From contig NC_081828.1 in NCBI RefSeq assembly GCF_030867095.1, positions 218,209,978 to 218,273,977 of the forward strand: DNA of 64,000 nucleotides, given 5' to 3'. The stretch is from Alligator mississippiensis (Eukaryota; Chordata; Crocodylia; Alligatoridae). Below, piece by piece: positions 33,501-43,440 of this stretch. How positions within the stretch are numbered: the stretch's first letter is position 1; each line of letters starts with the position of its first letter. The position numbers and the translations under genes were made by a program. The notes beneath the pieces were generated by a model, which did not search any database, was not told the DNA's origin, and saw only the letters and a program-made list of their open reading frames with translations.

Positions 33501-35454
33501 AGGAGGCCAGCAAAGAAACAGGAAAATCAGGGTTGATCTTAATTTATATTTGCACTTGCTCCCTGAAGAGAGACCCTCTGAATAAGGCCTTTTTAAAAAT
33601 TTGCTTTCAATGTATTGAGAGTACGATTCTGGTTCAGCCCGTCTGGGACAAGAGCCAGGTTCTTCTCTTGGCTGTTGGTGGAAGGATGGATGAGATGAAA
33701 TCTTAAACAAGTGTTTCTTGAACTAGACTTAAATGCATAGTAACAAAAAGCAAATAAAAAAGCGTTTTTTGTTTTTTGAATTTATCCTGTCTGTTTAAAA
33801 TCGTGCTTCTTCTCAATGAAGCCTCAGACAGGGACAGTACTTCACCTCATCCCCAACTTCAGCAGGCTTCTCAACATCATTTAAGTACAGGATCAGCTTT
33901 ATGCTTAAGTACCACTGAAATGAATGGGACTCAGGGAGACACTGAAGTGTCTGGGTCAATGGGGATGGCCTTAAGGACATGATTACAATTTGGAATAAGA
34001 TAAGTACTCTGCCAAATCAGCATCTTCACCTGATGACAAATTCAAACAAAATCCCTTAGCCGGTGTCTTCTTTTTGGATGGGGAAGAAGAATTTATCAAT
34101 CCTGCTATAATCAGAGGGTTTCTCTTCTTTACAGAGCCAATTTGAGACCCTTGCAAATACAAGAATCCCCTTAACTCAGCCCATCGGGTATAGGCTGAGG
34201 CCCTTGCAAATACAAGAATCCCCTTAACTCAGCCCATCGGGTATAGGCTGAGGCCCTTGCAAATACAAGAATCCCCTTAACTCAGCCCATCGGGTATAGG
34301 CTGAGGCCCTTGCAAATACAAGAATCCCCTTAACTCAGCCCATTGTGTATAGGCTGAGGCCCTTGCAAATACAAGAATCCCCTTAACTCAGCCCATTGTG
34401 TATAGGCTGAGGCCCTTGCAAATGCAAGAAATCCCTTAACTCAGCCCATCGGGTATAGGCCGAGGCCCTTGCAAATGCAAGGAACCCCTTAACTCAGCCC
34501 ATCGGGTAGAGATCGAGGTCTCTGACAGCTCACGGCTGCAAACAACTGCTATAGGCAGGTCAAGTGGTCTCCAGCCATGCAGCTGCTCTCACTGCAGCCA
34601 GGCCGGCCCAAGAGGATTCCCCTCTGGGTCGCCGTAAAGGAGAGAGAATTAAAAAAAGGACAGAATTCCCTTATCCCAAAACGCCCCTTAAAAAGGGATA
34701 AAATCGTCCCACCGCAGGCCGGACTGGATGACCCGTCCAGGTCTCTCCCAACCCTACTTCCCTAGGAGCCCTCCCAGCTCACAAGTCGCCTGTGGAAGGG
34801 CCTGGGCACAGTAGGTTTAGGGGGTCCTAAAATCCCTGGAGAAACACAGTTCTGCTGACGCTGGGGTCGACGGCAACGTCCCCTGGCCGGGCTGTCTGAG
34901 CGCACGATCCCGCAGTGCAGGGGCCCTGCGCCACTGCAGGGACAAGGGAAAGGGAAAGGGGCTGGACTGGAAAACCAATTTAATTTGGCGGAGACCGGGC
35001 AAGACCGCGCGGTGCATGCATGCAACCCCTCGCTCTGCTCGCTGATGCGGGACCGCCTGCGCTCACCCGGGTCCCAGATAATCTCCGGCTCCGAGTCGTG
35101 GCTGGCCTGCAGGAAGGTGGAGGCCACCATCTTCTCCAGGGGCGTGAGGCGGGGTTTGTGGAGCGGGCCGCCGGCCCGGTTCATGGGGAGATGCTTCTTG
35201 GAGGTGATCTTCTTCTTGACGTCCAGCCGCAGGTCGCGCCACTTGTGCTTGAGGTCGTCGATGGAGCGCTCCGTGTAGCCCAGGAAGTTGACGCGGCTCT
35301 GGATCTGGGTCCACAGCTGCTTCCGGCGCACGGGGTGAGCCCGCAGGGCCTCGGACCCGTACAGGGCGCTGAAGTGCCGCACCACATTCCAGACCAGCGT
35401 CTCCGTCTCGTCGTTGGAGAAGTTGGCTTTCCTCTTGCGGCCCGACGCTGGCAT
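30557..35454 (-). CDS. Myb/SANT-like DNA-binding protein with coiled coil and AT-hook-like tail (three coding exons)
   Basis: Predicted 538-residue nuclear protein, read on the minus strand as 35454-35067, 32701-32498 and 31581-30557. All junctions follow GT-AG and keep phase: donor GTGAGC after codon 129, acceptor GCTCCACAG, donor GTAAGT, acceptor CTGTTCCAG. Residues 8-84 form a Myb/SANT-like domain of the Myb_DNA-bind_5 type: RKRKANFSNDETETLVWNVV, then LWTQIQSRVN and DLKHKWRDLRLDVKKK, with three conserved tryptophan positions. Residues 198-390 are Ser/Glu/Pro-rich, with the acidic run SEEEEREGRE. Residues 395-464 (HRLLDLEEQWDQLYHQELAM and on) are charged and heptad-like, probably a coiled coil. 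Residues 513-530 are Gly/Arg-rich with RRRGRPRG, an AT-hook-like motif. This layout is known for Harbinger-transposon accessory proteins and their domesticated relatives such as NAIF1. I infer a sequence-specific chromatin or transcription factor, not NAIF1 itself. An upstream in-frame ATG at 35655 would add 67 residues if a further acceptor near 35684 is used. Confidence 0.85.
32702..33079. other. Intronic DNA of the Myb/SANT gene, nothing recognised
   Basis: No repeat family or second gene seen here. Confidence 0.4.
33080..33180 (-). mobile_element. CR1-type tail, second lineage
   Basis: CCTGGGTCAGACCATCGGTC, then CATCTTGCCCAGTCGTCTGT, is the reverse complement of the tail seen at 10680-10740 and 20350-20400. 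Confidence 0.65.
33253..33433 (+). mobile_element. 181-bp non-autonomous hAT-type element
   Basis: The left end CAGCGGTTCCCAATCTG pairs with the right end TTTGGGAACTGCTG. The flanking 8-mers ATCTAGGA and ATTTAGCA agree at 6 of 8. It lies in an intron of the Myb/SANT gene. The interior repeats GGTAC-type phrases and encodes nothing. Confidence 0.8.
33434..34143. other. AT-rich intronic DNA, nothing recognised
   Basis: A T-rich run near 33765-33780 and no coding signal. Confidence 0.4.
34144..34515. repeat. 53-bp minisatellite, about seven copies
   Basis: The unit begins GAGGCCCTTGCAAATACAAG and contains CCCCTTAACTCAGCCCATCG and GGTATAGGCT. Starts fall at 34144, 34197, 34250, 34303, 34356, 34409 and 34462. 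Inner copies are almost identical and the last two carry shared changes (AAATGCAAG). It lies in the intron between the first two coding exons of the Myb/SANT gene. Confidence 0.95.
34715..34770 (+). mobile_element. Short CR1 tail
   Basis: GGCCGGACTGGATGACCCGT, then CCAGGTCTCTCCCAACCCTA and a short CTTCCCTAGGA end. Confidence 0.65.
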
Positions 35455-35700
35455 CGCCTGCGAGGCTGGAGGGCCACAATCCAACCGCGGTCCCCGCTCC
35501 TCCGGGTCAGCTGCTGGGGGAAACAGGGGGCTGCGTGAGCCGCAGGGACCCGCGGGCCCGGCGCCCGCCGGAGCGGGCCCGGGGGCCGCCCTGCCCTGCC
35601 CTGGGGAGCTCTGGAGCGCTGCTCCAGGGCGCCGCGCCGCAGGGGGGCAGCTCATGCCCTCGCCCCGGCCGGAGAGCACCTGAGAGGGGAGAAAAGGAGA
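35455..35700 (-). promoter_or_regulatory. Alternative 3' splice sites before the start codon of the Myb/SANT gene
   Basis: Read on the minus strand, TGTTTCCCCCAGCAG offers two AG sites three bases apart (exon starts 35513 or 35510), a NAGNAG pair. A second strong acceptor (TTTTCTCCCCTCTCAG) ends near 35684. Use of the second would include an in-frame ATG at 35655 and a Pro/Ala/Gly-rich N-terminal extension. Confidence 0.5.
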
Positions 35701-35787
35701 GGCTGGAGGTGCGTCGCCTGCCCCCAGCCGGCGACAACCCCCGTCCTCCGCTCCGGACCCAGCTCTGGATCAAGGCTGCGCAGCCTG

Positions 35788-36730
35788 CCTCAGCTTCCCC
35801 ACCTGCATAATGGGGGCAAGGGCCTCAGCTTCCCCATCCCTATAATGGGGGCAAGGGCCTCAGCTTCCCCACCTGCATAATGGGGGCAATGACCTCAGCT
35901 TCCCCACCTCTATAATGGGGGCAATGACCTCAGCTTCCCCACCTCTATAATGGGGGCAATGACCTCAGCTTCCCCATCCCTATAATGGGGGCAAGGACCT
36001 CAGCTTCCCCATCCCTATAATGGAGGCAAGGACCTCAGCTTCCCTATCTCTATAATGGGGGCAAGGACCTCAGCTTCCCCATCCCTATAATGGGGGCAAG
36101 GACCTCAGCTTCCCCATCCCTATAATGGAGGCAAGGACCTCAGCTTCCCTATCTCTATAATGGGGGCAAGGACCTCAGCTTCCCCACCTCTATAACGGGG
36201 GCAATGACCTCAGCTTCCCCATCCCTATAATGGGGGCAAGGACCTCAGCTTCCCCACCTGCATAATGGGGGCAATGACCTCAGCTTCCCCATCCCTATAA
36301 TGGGGGCAAGGACCTCAGCTTCCCCATCCCTATAATGGGGGCAACGACCTCAGCTTCCCCACCTCTATAACGGGGGCAATGACCTCAGCTTCCCCATCCC
36401 TATAATGGGGCAAGGACCTCAGCTTCCCCACCTGCATAATGGGGGCAATGACCTCAGCTTCCCCACCTCTATAATGGGGGCAAGGACCTCAGCTTCCCCA
36501 TCCCTATAACGGGGGCAAGGACCTCAGCTTCCCCATCCCTATAACGGGGGCAAGGACCTCAGCTTCCCCATCCCTATAACGGAGGCAATGACCTCAGCTT
36601 CCCCACCTGCATAATGGGGGCAATGACCTCAGCTTCCCCATCCCTATAACGGAGGCAATGACCTCAGCTTCCCCACCTGCATAATGGGGGCAAGGACCTC
36701 AGCTTCCCCATCCCTATAATGGGGGCAACA
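35788..36730. repeat. 35-bp minisatellite, about 27 copies, resembling a MIR 3' segment
   Basis: The unit is CCTCAGCTTCCCCAYCYSTA followed by TAATGGGGGCAAKGA. Variants (CCTGCATAATGG, CCCTATAATGG, TATAACGG) alternate along the array. The unit matches the widespread MIR/CORE-SINE segment CCTCAGTTTCCCCATCTG plus TAAAATGGGG. The array starts just upstream of the coding exon and ends at the CpG island, so it sits in the presumed first intron of the Myb/SANT gene. Confidence 0.95.
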
Positions 36731-37244
36731 CCCCCTGGCTCGGGGGCGGGGGCAGCCGGGGGTGACAGCCCTCCCCGGGGTGCTGCCGCGGCCCCCATTC
36801 GCGCGCGTCCCCCCCCCGCGGCCCGCGGCCTGCAGCGCGGCCGGCCCGCGCAGCGCTGAAGATGGCGCGCAGGGCCGCGCCGGGCCGGGCCGGGCCGGGC
36901 CGGGCCGGGGCGGCGGCAGGGCCGGGGCGGCGGCAGGGCCGGGGCCGGGCCGTACCTGGGGCCGGGCCGGGCCGCGCGGCGCTGCGCACAAAGCCGGGCG
37001 CGGGGCGGTGCGGCGGGGCGCGGGGGGGCGCGAATGGCTCCTGCCTCGGAGGAACTCGCCTTCATTTCCTCCCCCCGCCCGCGCGCCCTCCGCCGCCGCC
37101 GCCGCCCCCCGCGCAGCCGGCTCGCTGCTGCCCTCTGCGGGCACGCGCCGCCCGGAGGCTCCGCGCACCGCGCCGCACCCCGCGCCGCACCCCGCACCGC
37201 GCCGCGCCGCCTGGCACCGACGAGTCTGCAGCTTTCTCCTGCCC
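36731..37244 (-). promoter_or_regulatory. CpG island, probable promoter and 5' exon of the Myb/SANT gene
   Basis: Very GC- and CpG-rich, with GGGCC/GGCCGG runs at 36880-36980. On the minus strand, CCCCAG followed by GTACGG at 36956/36955 is a good donor for a 5' non-coding exon that would splice to the coding exon at 35513. AAGATGGCGCG at about 36858 (plus strand) resembles a YY1 site, a motif common near start sites; its orientation would suit plus-strand transcription, so a bidirectional promoter is possible. No TATA box was seen. Confidence 0.65.
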
Positions 37245-38521
37245 CCGCTTGCACGGGCCCCGAGAGGCGATGCCCCCAATCTCACGGGCCGCGAGAGGCA
37301 ATGTCCCCAGCTGCATGGGCAGCGAGCGGCAATGCCCCCAGTCACACTGGCCACAAGAGGCAATGTCCCCAGTTGCATGGGCAGTGAGCGGCAATGCCCC
37401 CAGTCACACTGGCCACAAGAGGCAATGTCCCCAATTGCAGGGGCAGTGAGAGGGGATGCCCCCACTTGCACGGGCCACGAGAGCTGATGTCTCCAATCTC
37501 ATGGGCCGCAAGAGGCAATGTCCCCAGCTGCATGGGCAGCGAGCGGCAATGCCCCCAATCTCACGGGCCGCAAGAGGCAATGTCCCCAGCTGCATGGGCA
37601 GCGAGCGGCAATGCCCCCAGTCACACTGGCCACAAGAGGCAATGTCCCCAATTGCAGGGGCAGTGAGAGGGGATGCCCCCACTTGCACGGGCCACGAGAG
37701 CTGATGTCTCCAATCTCATGGGCCGCAAGAGGCAATGTCCCCAGCTGCATGGGCAGCGAGCGGCAATGCCCCCAATCTCACGGGCCGCAAGAGGCAATGT
37801 CCCCAGCTGCATGGGCAGCGAGCGGCAATGCCCCCAGTCACACTGGCCACAAGAGGCAATGTCCCCAATTGCAGGGGCAGTGAGAGGGGATGCCCCCACT
37901 TGCACGGGCCACGAGAGCTGATGTCTCCAATCTCATGGGCCGCAAGAGGCAATGTCCCCAGTTGCATGGGCAGCGAGCGGCAATGCCCCCAATCTCACGG
38001 GCCGCAAGAGGCAATGTCCCCAGCTGCATGGGCAGCGAGCGGCAATGCCCCCAGTCACACTGGCCACAAGAGGCAATGTCCCCAATTGCAGGGGCAGCGA
38101 GAGGGGATGCCCCCACTTGCACGGGCCACGAGAGCTGATGTCTCCAATCTCATGGGCCGCAAGAGGCAATGTCCCCAGCTGCACGGGCCCCGAGAGGCGA
38201 TGCCCCCAATCTCACGGGCCGCGAGAGGCAATGTCCCCAGCTGCACGGGCCACGAGAGGCGATGCCCCCAGTCACACTGGCCACAAGAGGCAATGTCCCC
38301 AATTGCTGGGGCAGTGAGAGGGGATGCCCCCACTTGCACGGGCCACGAGAGCTGATGTCTCCAATCTCATGGGCCGCAAGAGGCGATGTCTCCAATTGCA
38401 TGGGGATGCCCCCAATCGCATGGGCAGTGAGAGGCAATGCCCCCAATTGCACGGGGACGCCCCCACTTGCACAGGCAGTGAGAGGTGATTCCCCCACTTG
38501 CACGGCCACGAGAGGCCAGGC
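37245..38521. repeat. 31-bp minisatellite with a 217-bp (7 x 31) higher-order repeat, about 41 units
   Basis: The basic unit is like GGGCCGCGAGAGGCAATGTC plus CCCAGCTGCAT (31 bp), alternating with variants such as GGGCAGCGAGCGGCAATGCC and TGGCCACAAGAGGCAATGTC. Between about 37360 and 38230 the same order of seven variants recurs every 217 bp, four times with very few changes. Toward 38380-38521 units shorten and decay. Because 31 and 217 are not multiples of three and stops are absent, several frames on both strands stay open for 80-200 codons. I do not consider these genes. Confidence 0.95.
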
Positions 38522-41030
38522 AGGGGTTGATCCCCTAGGTGCGCTGCCTGCAAGGGGTGCCCCTGTTCCTCTGATGGGTGCACCTTGCTGCTCCCCACCC
38601 CACCCCGGACATGGAGACGGCCACCTGCATCGTACATGCAGCGCTGAGCACACGCAGGCCCGATTTTGTATGCGGGTGGGTGGGCGCCTCTTGAATGCAG
38701 AAGTGTCAACGTGCAAAAAAGAAAAGCCCCCCTCCTCTGCGTGCAGAAAGTCAATGAAAGAGCAGTGGTTGCAAAGGTGGAAGATGGAGGAAAGAGCCGT
38801 GGAGCTACAAGACCCTCTGCCCGCTCCCAGGAGGGCTGCCGATGTTAAATCTTAATAGGAAACGTGTCTTCCCCCAAGCGGCTGTCTCGTCCCATCCCGT
38901 TACGAGAGTAGCCCCCATCTCCGATGCCCAGGGAAAGGAGAGGACCGGCACCGCGGGATCAGCCCCACTCATGAGTGCCGCTGTACCGGTGCCGAACGCT
39001 GCCTGTGCCTCAAGGGGACTGAAGCGTCCTGGTCCTGGGTGCCGCAACACCGGGAAAGTTGCATTCAAGATCAGGCCGCGACGTGGGGCACAACCTGCAC
39101 TGAAAACCAGGCCTGGCAGCAAGGCTGGAGGGCGAGCAGGCCAAGGGCATGTCCCCGTCGGGCTGAGCAGGGCTGGGGAGACCTGGCTGTGCCGTGGGAT
39201 GCTGGCTGGCCACGGGCGGCAGGTGGCACCACCGGGGACGGCGGCCGCATTTTGGGGCGACTGCGGAGAGCCAGGGCTGCTCGGGGGAGTGCAGCTGAGT
39301 TCGGACCGAGGCCCCGGGATAGATCAGCCCCGGGGTGCCAGGCCCAGCAGGTTAAGGGCATGCAGCAGACGTCGGTGCTTAAAAGCCCTAGGCAGGTCGG
39401 AGGGATCCACGTTTAGTTTTGCGAGAAGAACGCATCACCCATCCATCGCCGTGGCCTCGTGACCCCCAGGAGAGGTGCCAGCATGGACTGAACTCCCTGA
39501 GCCCAGGAGATAGCCCCTGAGGTGGGAAGGAAGGGAAAGAAGTAGTATGTCTGCAAGGCCAAGCCGTGGCCTTTGGTGCAGAGGGCATGGAGGTTAGCCC
39601 GGGACAGGGGAGCTGTTGCACTCGCGGCAGGGCTGGTCCTGGCCAGCTCCCCGGCTCAGTGTCGGAGCCAAGACACAGCCACGGGAGGCACGTCCCAAAG
39701 GCGTGGTTCTGGCACCCGTTACACAAGGCGAGAAACGCCCAGCCCAGCCCCGGTCTCTGGGGTAAGCAGGGACATACCAGGCCCCAAAGCCCCAGCATCA
39801 CCCTCTACACTGCTGCATCCCCTGCACAAAATCGGCTCCCAGCCCCGCTCTCAGGCTGCCCGCGTGACCTGTCCTTCCCTACAGCCTGTCACTTGCTGCC
39901 CGGCTCCCCCCGAGCTGGGTCCAAGCTGCCCTTCTCTGCCTGTTGCCCTGCACCGTGCAGGGGCATTACCGTGCATCCCTCCCCTGAGCAAAGCGCCCTC
40001 CCACCCAGAGCAGCAGACATGGGCTCCAGGGGGGCCGTCGCTGTAGCTAAAGTCCTAATGCAAAGTCTGGGATGAGCTTCAGATTCAGCAATTCCTGACG
40101 GACGTGTTGGGCTGAGTTAATCTGTGGACCTCTGCAGCTGTTCGTGCTTGTTGCCCGTTCCTTCGGGATGGTGTTTCTGTTTGGCATTTTCTTCAGATGC
40201 TCCAGTGCGTTAAGGGAATAGCAGTGGCAATAGCCACCGGGCTCAGCGGGGACAGGCTGTGGACATGAGGCAGGGCGAAGTTGGCCTCGACTGGGAAATG
40301 AGGGCCCGTGGATGCTAGCGAGGGCTCCTTTGGTGCAGCATGTCATTTCCAGGGGTGCTGCAGCCCTGGGGAGGCTGGCCAGGCCTGGTGGGCTGCCAGC
40401 ATGTCATCCAGCGCTTCCTTGCATGGTATGAGGGGCTACAGCAGTTGCATTGGCTCCTAAAAACCCCAGGTCTGGAAGGAAGCTCCAGGGTCACCGAGTG
40501 CAGCCCCTTGCACAGCTGTTCCTGCATCGGTGCCCTCACTGCAGCCGGGAGGTTGCTGCTCGAATAAGGGATGGAGAAAACCACTGCAAGGGACCGATCC
40601 CACTCCCGCAGCGAAACCCACCCCCGGGCAAGGAAGTGCATGCGAAACAGCCAGAGTCAGGATTTGCAGATCAGGCTGAGGGCACTGATTTCAACCCCAC
40701 GTTATTTTCCAAGCAGCAAATTGATTTCCAATGAGCCCTTCGGACTGCTTATGCGACTCTGCGGGGTAGAGCTGACCCTGCCTTGTGTCCTGCGGGCGCA
40801 CACGTAGGGCAGTACATGAGAGTTAGCCAACAGTGTCCAGAACAAGATCAGAAGGATGTTTAGCTGCCTTCAGGGTCTGCCTCTCTTCTGGGCTAGTGGA
40901 CCGGGGAGGTCAAGAAATGCCTGCAGGCTGAGAAAGTGCCACAAGTGGGGTCAACAAGCTGGGGACAAGCTTGGGTGTTTTAACTGCCTGGCAAAGGGCG
41001 AAAGGGAGGCACGGGGATAAAGGGGCTGCC
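38522..41030. other. No gene recognised
   Basis: GC-rich DNA with overlapping frames on both strands (for example 39566-40075 plus and 39388-39801 minus). No domain, no paired splice signals of note. Confidence 0.4.
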
Positions 41031-41034
41031 ATCT

Positions 41035-41095
41035 GGCAGATCCAGGTTTACTTCTCTGCTCGCTCACTGACCTTGAGCAAGTTGCTATGGGCCAG
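41035..41095 (+). repeat. MIR / CORE-SINE-like fragment
   Basis: TCCAGGTTTACTTCTCTGCT, CGCTCACTGACCTTGAGCAA and GTTGCT follow the MIR central core. Confidence 0.5.
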
Positions 41096-42060
41096 ACCCT
41101 AACTGCGCCAGGTAGATGTACAAGGGGACTGAGGTGGCTCCTCTTGGACCCTCCTGGCATCCCTGACAAACAACTCATGCAAAAAGTGGGTGGGTCGTTC
41201 CCCTCCTTGCTGCTTTTGCATGGCTTTGTCTCCAGGGCCTGGCAAAGGTGTCACCGGAGTCAGAAGCATGCGTGAGTTCCCAGGGTGGAGCAGAAGCACC
41301 CGTAAGCACCTAGGTCCACTCCTGCGCGCAGTGGACCTGGCCTGTGCTCTCCGGAGGAGCCAGGCGGCTTGCACTGTGCAATTCCTCGAAAGTTGCCACC
41401 AACTTTCCCCTGGGGTGATGGACGTGGGGGATGCCTGCACGTTGAGCCTGCTCTGACCAGCCTGGGTCACTGCGGTCACCACGAGCGGCTCTTCCTTCAG
41501 CTTGGGCACCTGTAAGTTGATGTCTGGCTGCTTGGTTATAGTGTTTCCCATCCAAATCAAGGAGCCGGCTGGGCTGAGCTGGGCTGGGCCAGCCGGGTCT
41601 CAAGAAAATAGTGACTCAAACCGTCCACTCCTCTATGGACATTTGTGGCAGCTAGAAGGCCCAAAACCCATACCTGGGGGACCCCAAAGGCAATCATAGC
41701 CACAAGCTCATCACGGGAGGCTGGCAGAGCTCAGCCTGTTGGCGGTCTGGTCTTGAATGGCTTCCAGTCCCGATTTCCCCGCGGACTTTGCCAGCCAGGG
41801 GAAAGGCTCGGGCATCTCAGTTCCAACAGCTCCAGGAGCGATGATGTGCCATTGCTGGGTGTGCATTTGTGGGGGAGGGAGCTGGGTTGGACCCCCCAGA
41901 CTCTGGAGCCTGACTCCACCTCTGCATTCAACCATGCCAATGCCTTCTGGCTAACGTTTCCCAATGGAGCAGGCCGGCAGACGGCCTAGGCTGGCGTGAG
42001 GCGACCCTGGGAATGCGTGACGAGAAGCAGCGAGATGGCTGGCATGAGTTGTAATACAGG
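41096..42060. other. No gene recognised
   Basis: Competing frames only. Confidence 0.4.
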
Positions 42061-42420
42061 CTTTTCAGTCTGGAGAAGACCGAGGGGATTGAATAGCAGC
42101 CTTTACCTCCCTGCAGGGGGTTGCACAGAGGATGGAGCTGGACTGTTCTCAGTGGGGGCAGATGGCAGGACAAGGAGCAATGGGCTCCAGCTGCAGCAAG
42201 AGAAGTTGAGGTACAGTATTAGGGAAAACTTTTTGGTGAAGCACTGGTACAGGCTTCCCAGAGAGGTGGTGGAGTCTCCCTCCTTGGAGGTTTTGAAGAC
42301 CCCAGTAGACAAAGCCGTGGCAGGGCTGATGTAGTTGGGGCTGGTCCTGCTTGGAGCAGGGGGTTGGACTAGATGTGACCTCCTGAGATCCCTTTCCACC
42401 CTTGTTTTCTAGGAGTCTAT
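42060..42420 (+). mobile_element. CR1 3' part
   Basis: CAGTCTGGAGAAGACCGAGG, GATGGCAGGACAAGGAGCAA, TTCCCAGAGAGGTGGTGGAG and GGTTGGACTAGATGTGACCT in CR1 order, ending CTAGGAGTCTATGG. Same subfamily as 21030-21665 and 59050-59895. Confidence 0.9.
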
Positions 42421-43190
42421 GGTGTTTCCCAGAGGTCTGATCCAGGCTGAAGGCCCCGTGGGGGTAGGGGGCCGCCCAGGCCAGTCACTGCCCCAGAGAT
42501 CTCTGGTTTAGGATGAACACAATCGGTGGATGAACGAGAGGGGGAAGAGGAGCAGACTGGACGGAAGCTGCAGTCACAGCTGCCTTGTAGGACTCCAGGC
42601 TGTGTGAGTCTCCAGGAGGCATCTGAAGAGGGGAACGAGCAGCCTTTGAGGGGGCCGTCTGGGGAAGGGGGTGCTGGCCCCGTGGCAGCCCCAGGGCCAG
42701 AATTTAGGTTATTTCAGTCCCCATCCCCAACCTGGGCTGCAGACAGCACCCAGGGAAAAACACCCTGACACATGCAGCTTATGGGGTGGGGGGCTGGAGG
42801 CAATCAGCAAGACCCCAAATCCTGGGATATTCCCATGGTATCCATAGATAGGGCGACGTAAGTGGAGAGCGCAGCAAAATAAAACATATTCAAGCAGGGT
42901 TAGTTTAATGCACCAAAAAGACTTTTAAAGCGGCGGGAATTCCCGTCTGTGCAAACACAAACGCAGTTGCGACGGGTGGCAAAAACGGGCAATCTCGTGC
43001 CGTCTACAAGTGCCCTTCAACCCCCCGCTCACCCCAGCGGAGATCGAGGACGTGGGAGGCCTTTCTGCTCGGTGCTGGCGTGTTTCCTCCCATGGTTCGA
43101 CAGGTCCATCGGAGCAGCAGAGCCCCCGTCCCACCCCCAGTAATTCCCCTGCCCATGCCCAAGGCCGGGATCCTGCCAAGCTCCTGGTCA
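42421..43190. other. No gene recognised
   Basis: Short frames only. Confidence 0.4.
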
Positions 43191-43195
43191 CATGA

Positions 43196-43440
43196 GCCGC
43201 CAGTCTCGGACAATGGGCCTACTCAGACGCTTAAAGTTAAGCACGTGATTGGCATTGGGGCTGGCGCGGGGGCCGAGGGCGCTGCCTCGCGGCCCTTTCT
43301 CTCTCTCTGCTGACGGCAGCAAGTCACCGAGGCGCTGATCCAGCAAAGCACTTAAACGGCTGCTTAATTTTAAGCATGTGAGCAGCCTGGTGGCACATGC
43401 TTAAGTGCTTTGTTGGCTCTGTGCCTAACGAAGCAGCAGG
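43196..43440. repeat. Palindromic dispersed repeat (TTAAGTGCTTTG / CAAAGCACTTAA), copies 1 and 2
   Basis: CGCTTAAAGTTAAGCACGTG at about 43230 is one half. GATCCAGCAAAGCACTTAAA, TTAATTTTAAGCATGTGAGC and CATGCTTAAGTGCTTTGTTG (43336-43416) make a nearly complete palindromic copy. Further copies lie near 44008 and 44680. Confidence 0.7.

Noticed and set aside
35788-36730. CRISPR-like 35-bp periodicity
   Set aside because: Directly adjoining units with no spacers, so a tandem array.
36762-37487. A 241-codon plus-strand frame through the CpG island and array
   Set aside because: Low-complexity Arg/Pro/Ala translation caused by GC content, with equally long frames on the other strand.
37249-38521. 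CRISPR-like regular repeats
   Set aside because: Units are contiguous without unique spacers, and the setting is a vertebrate nuclear locus; this is a minisatellite.
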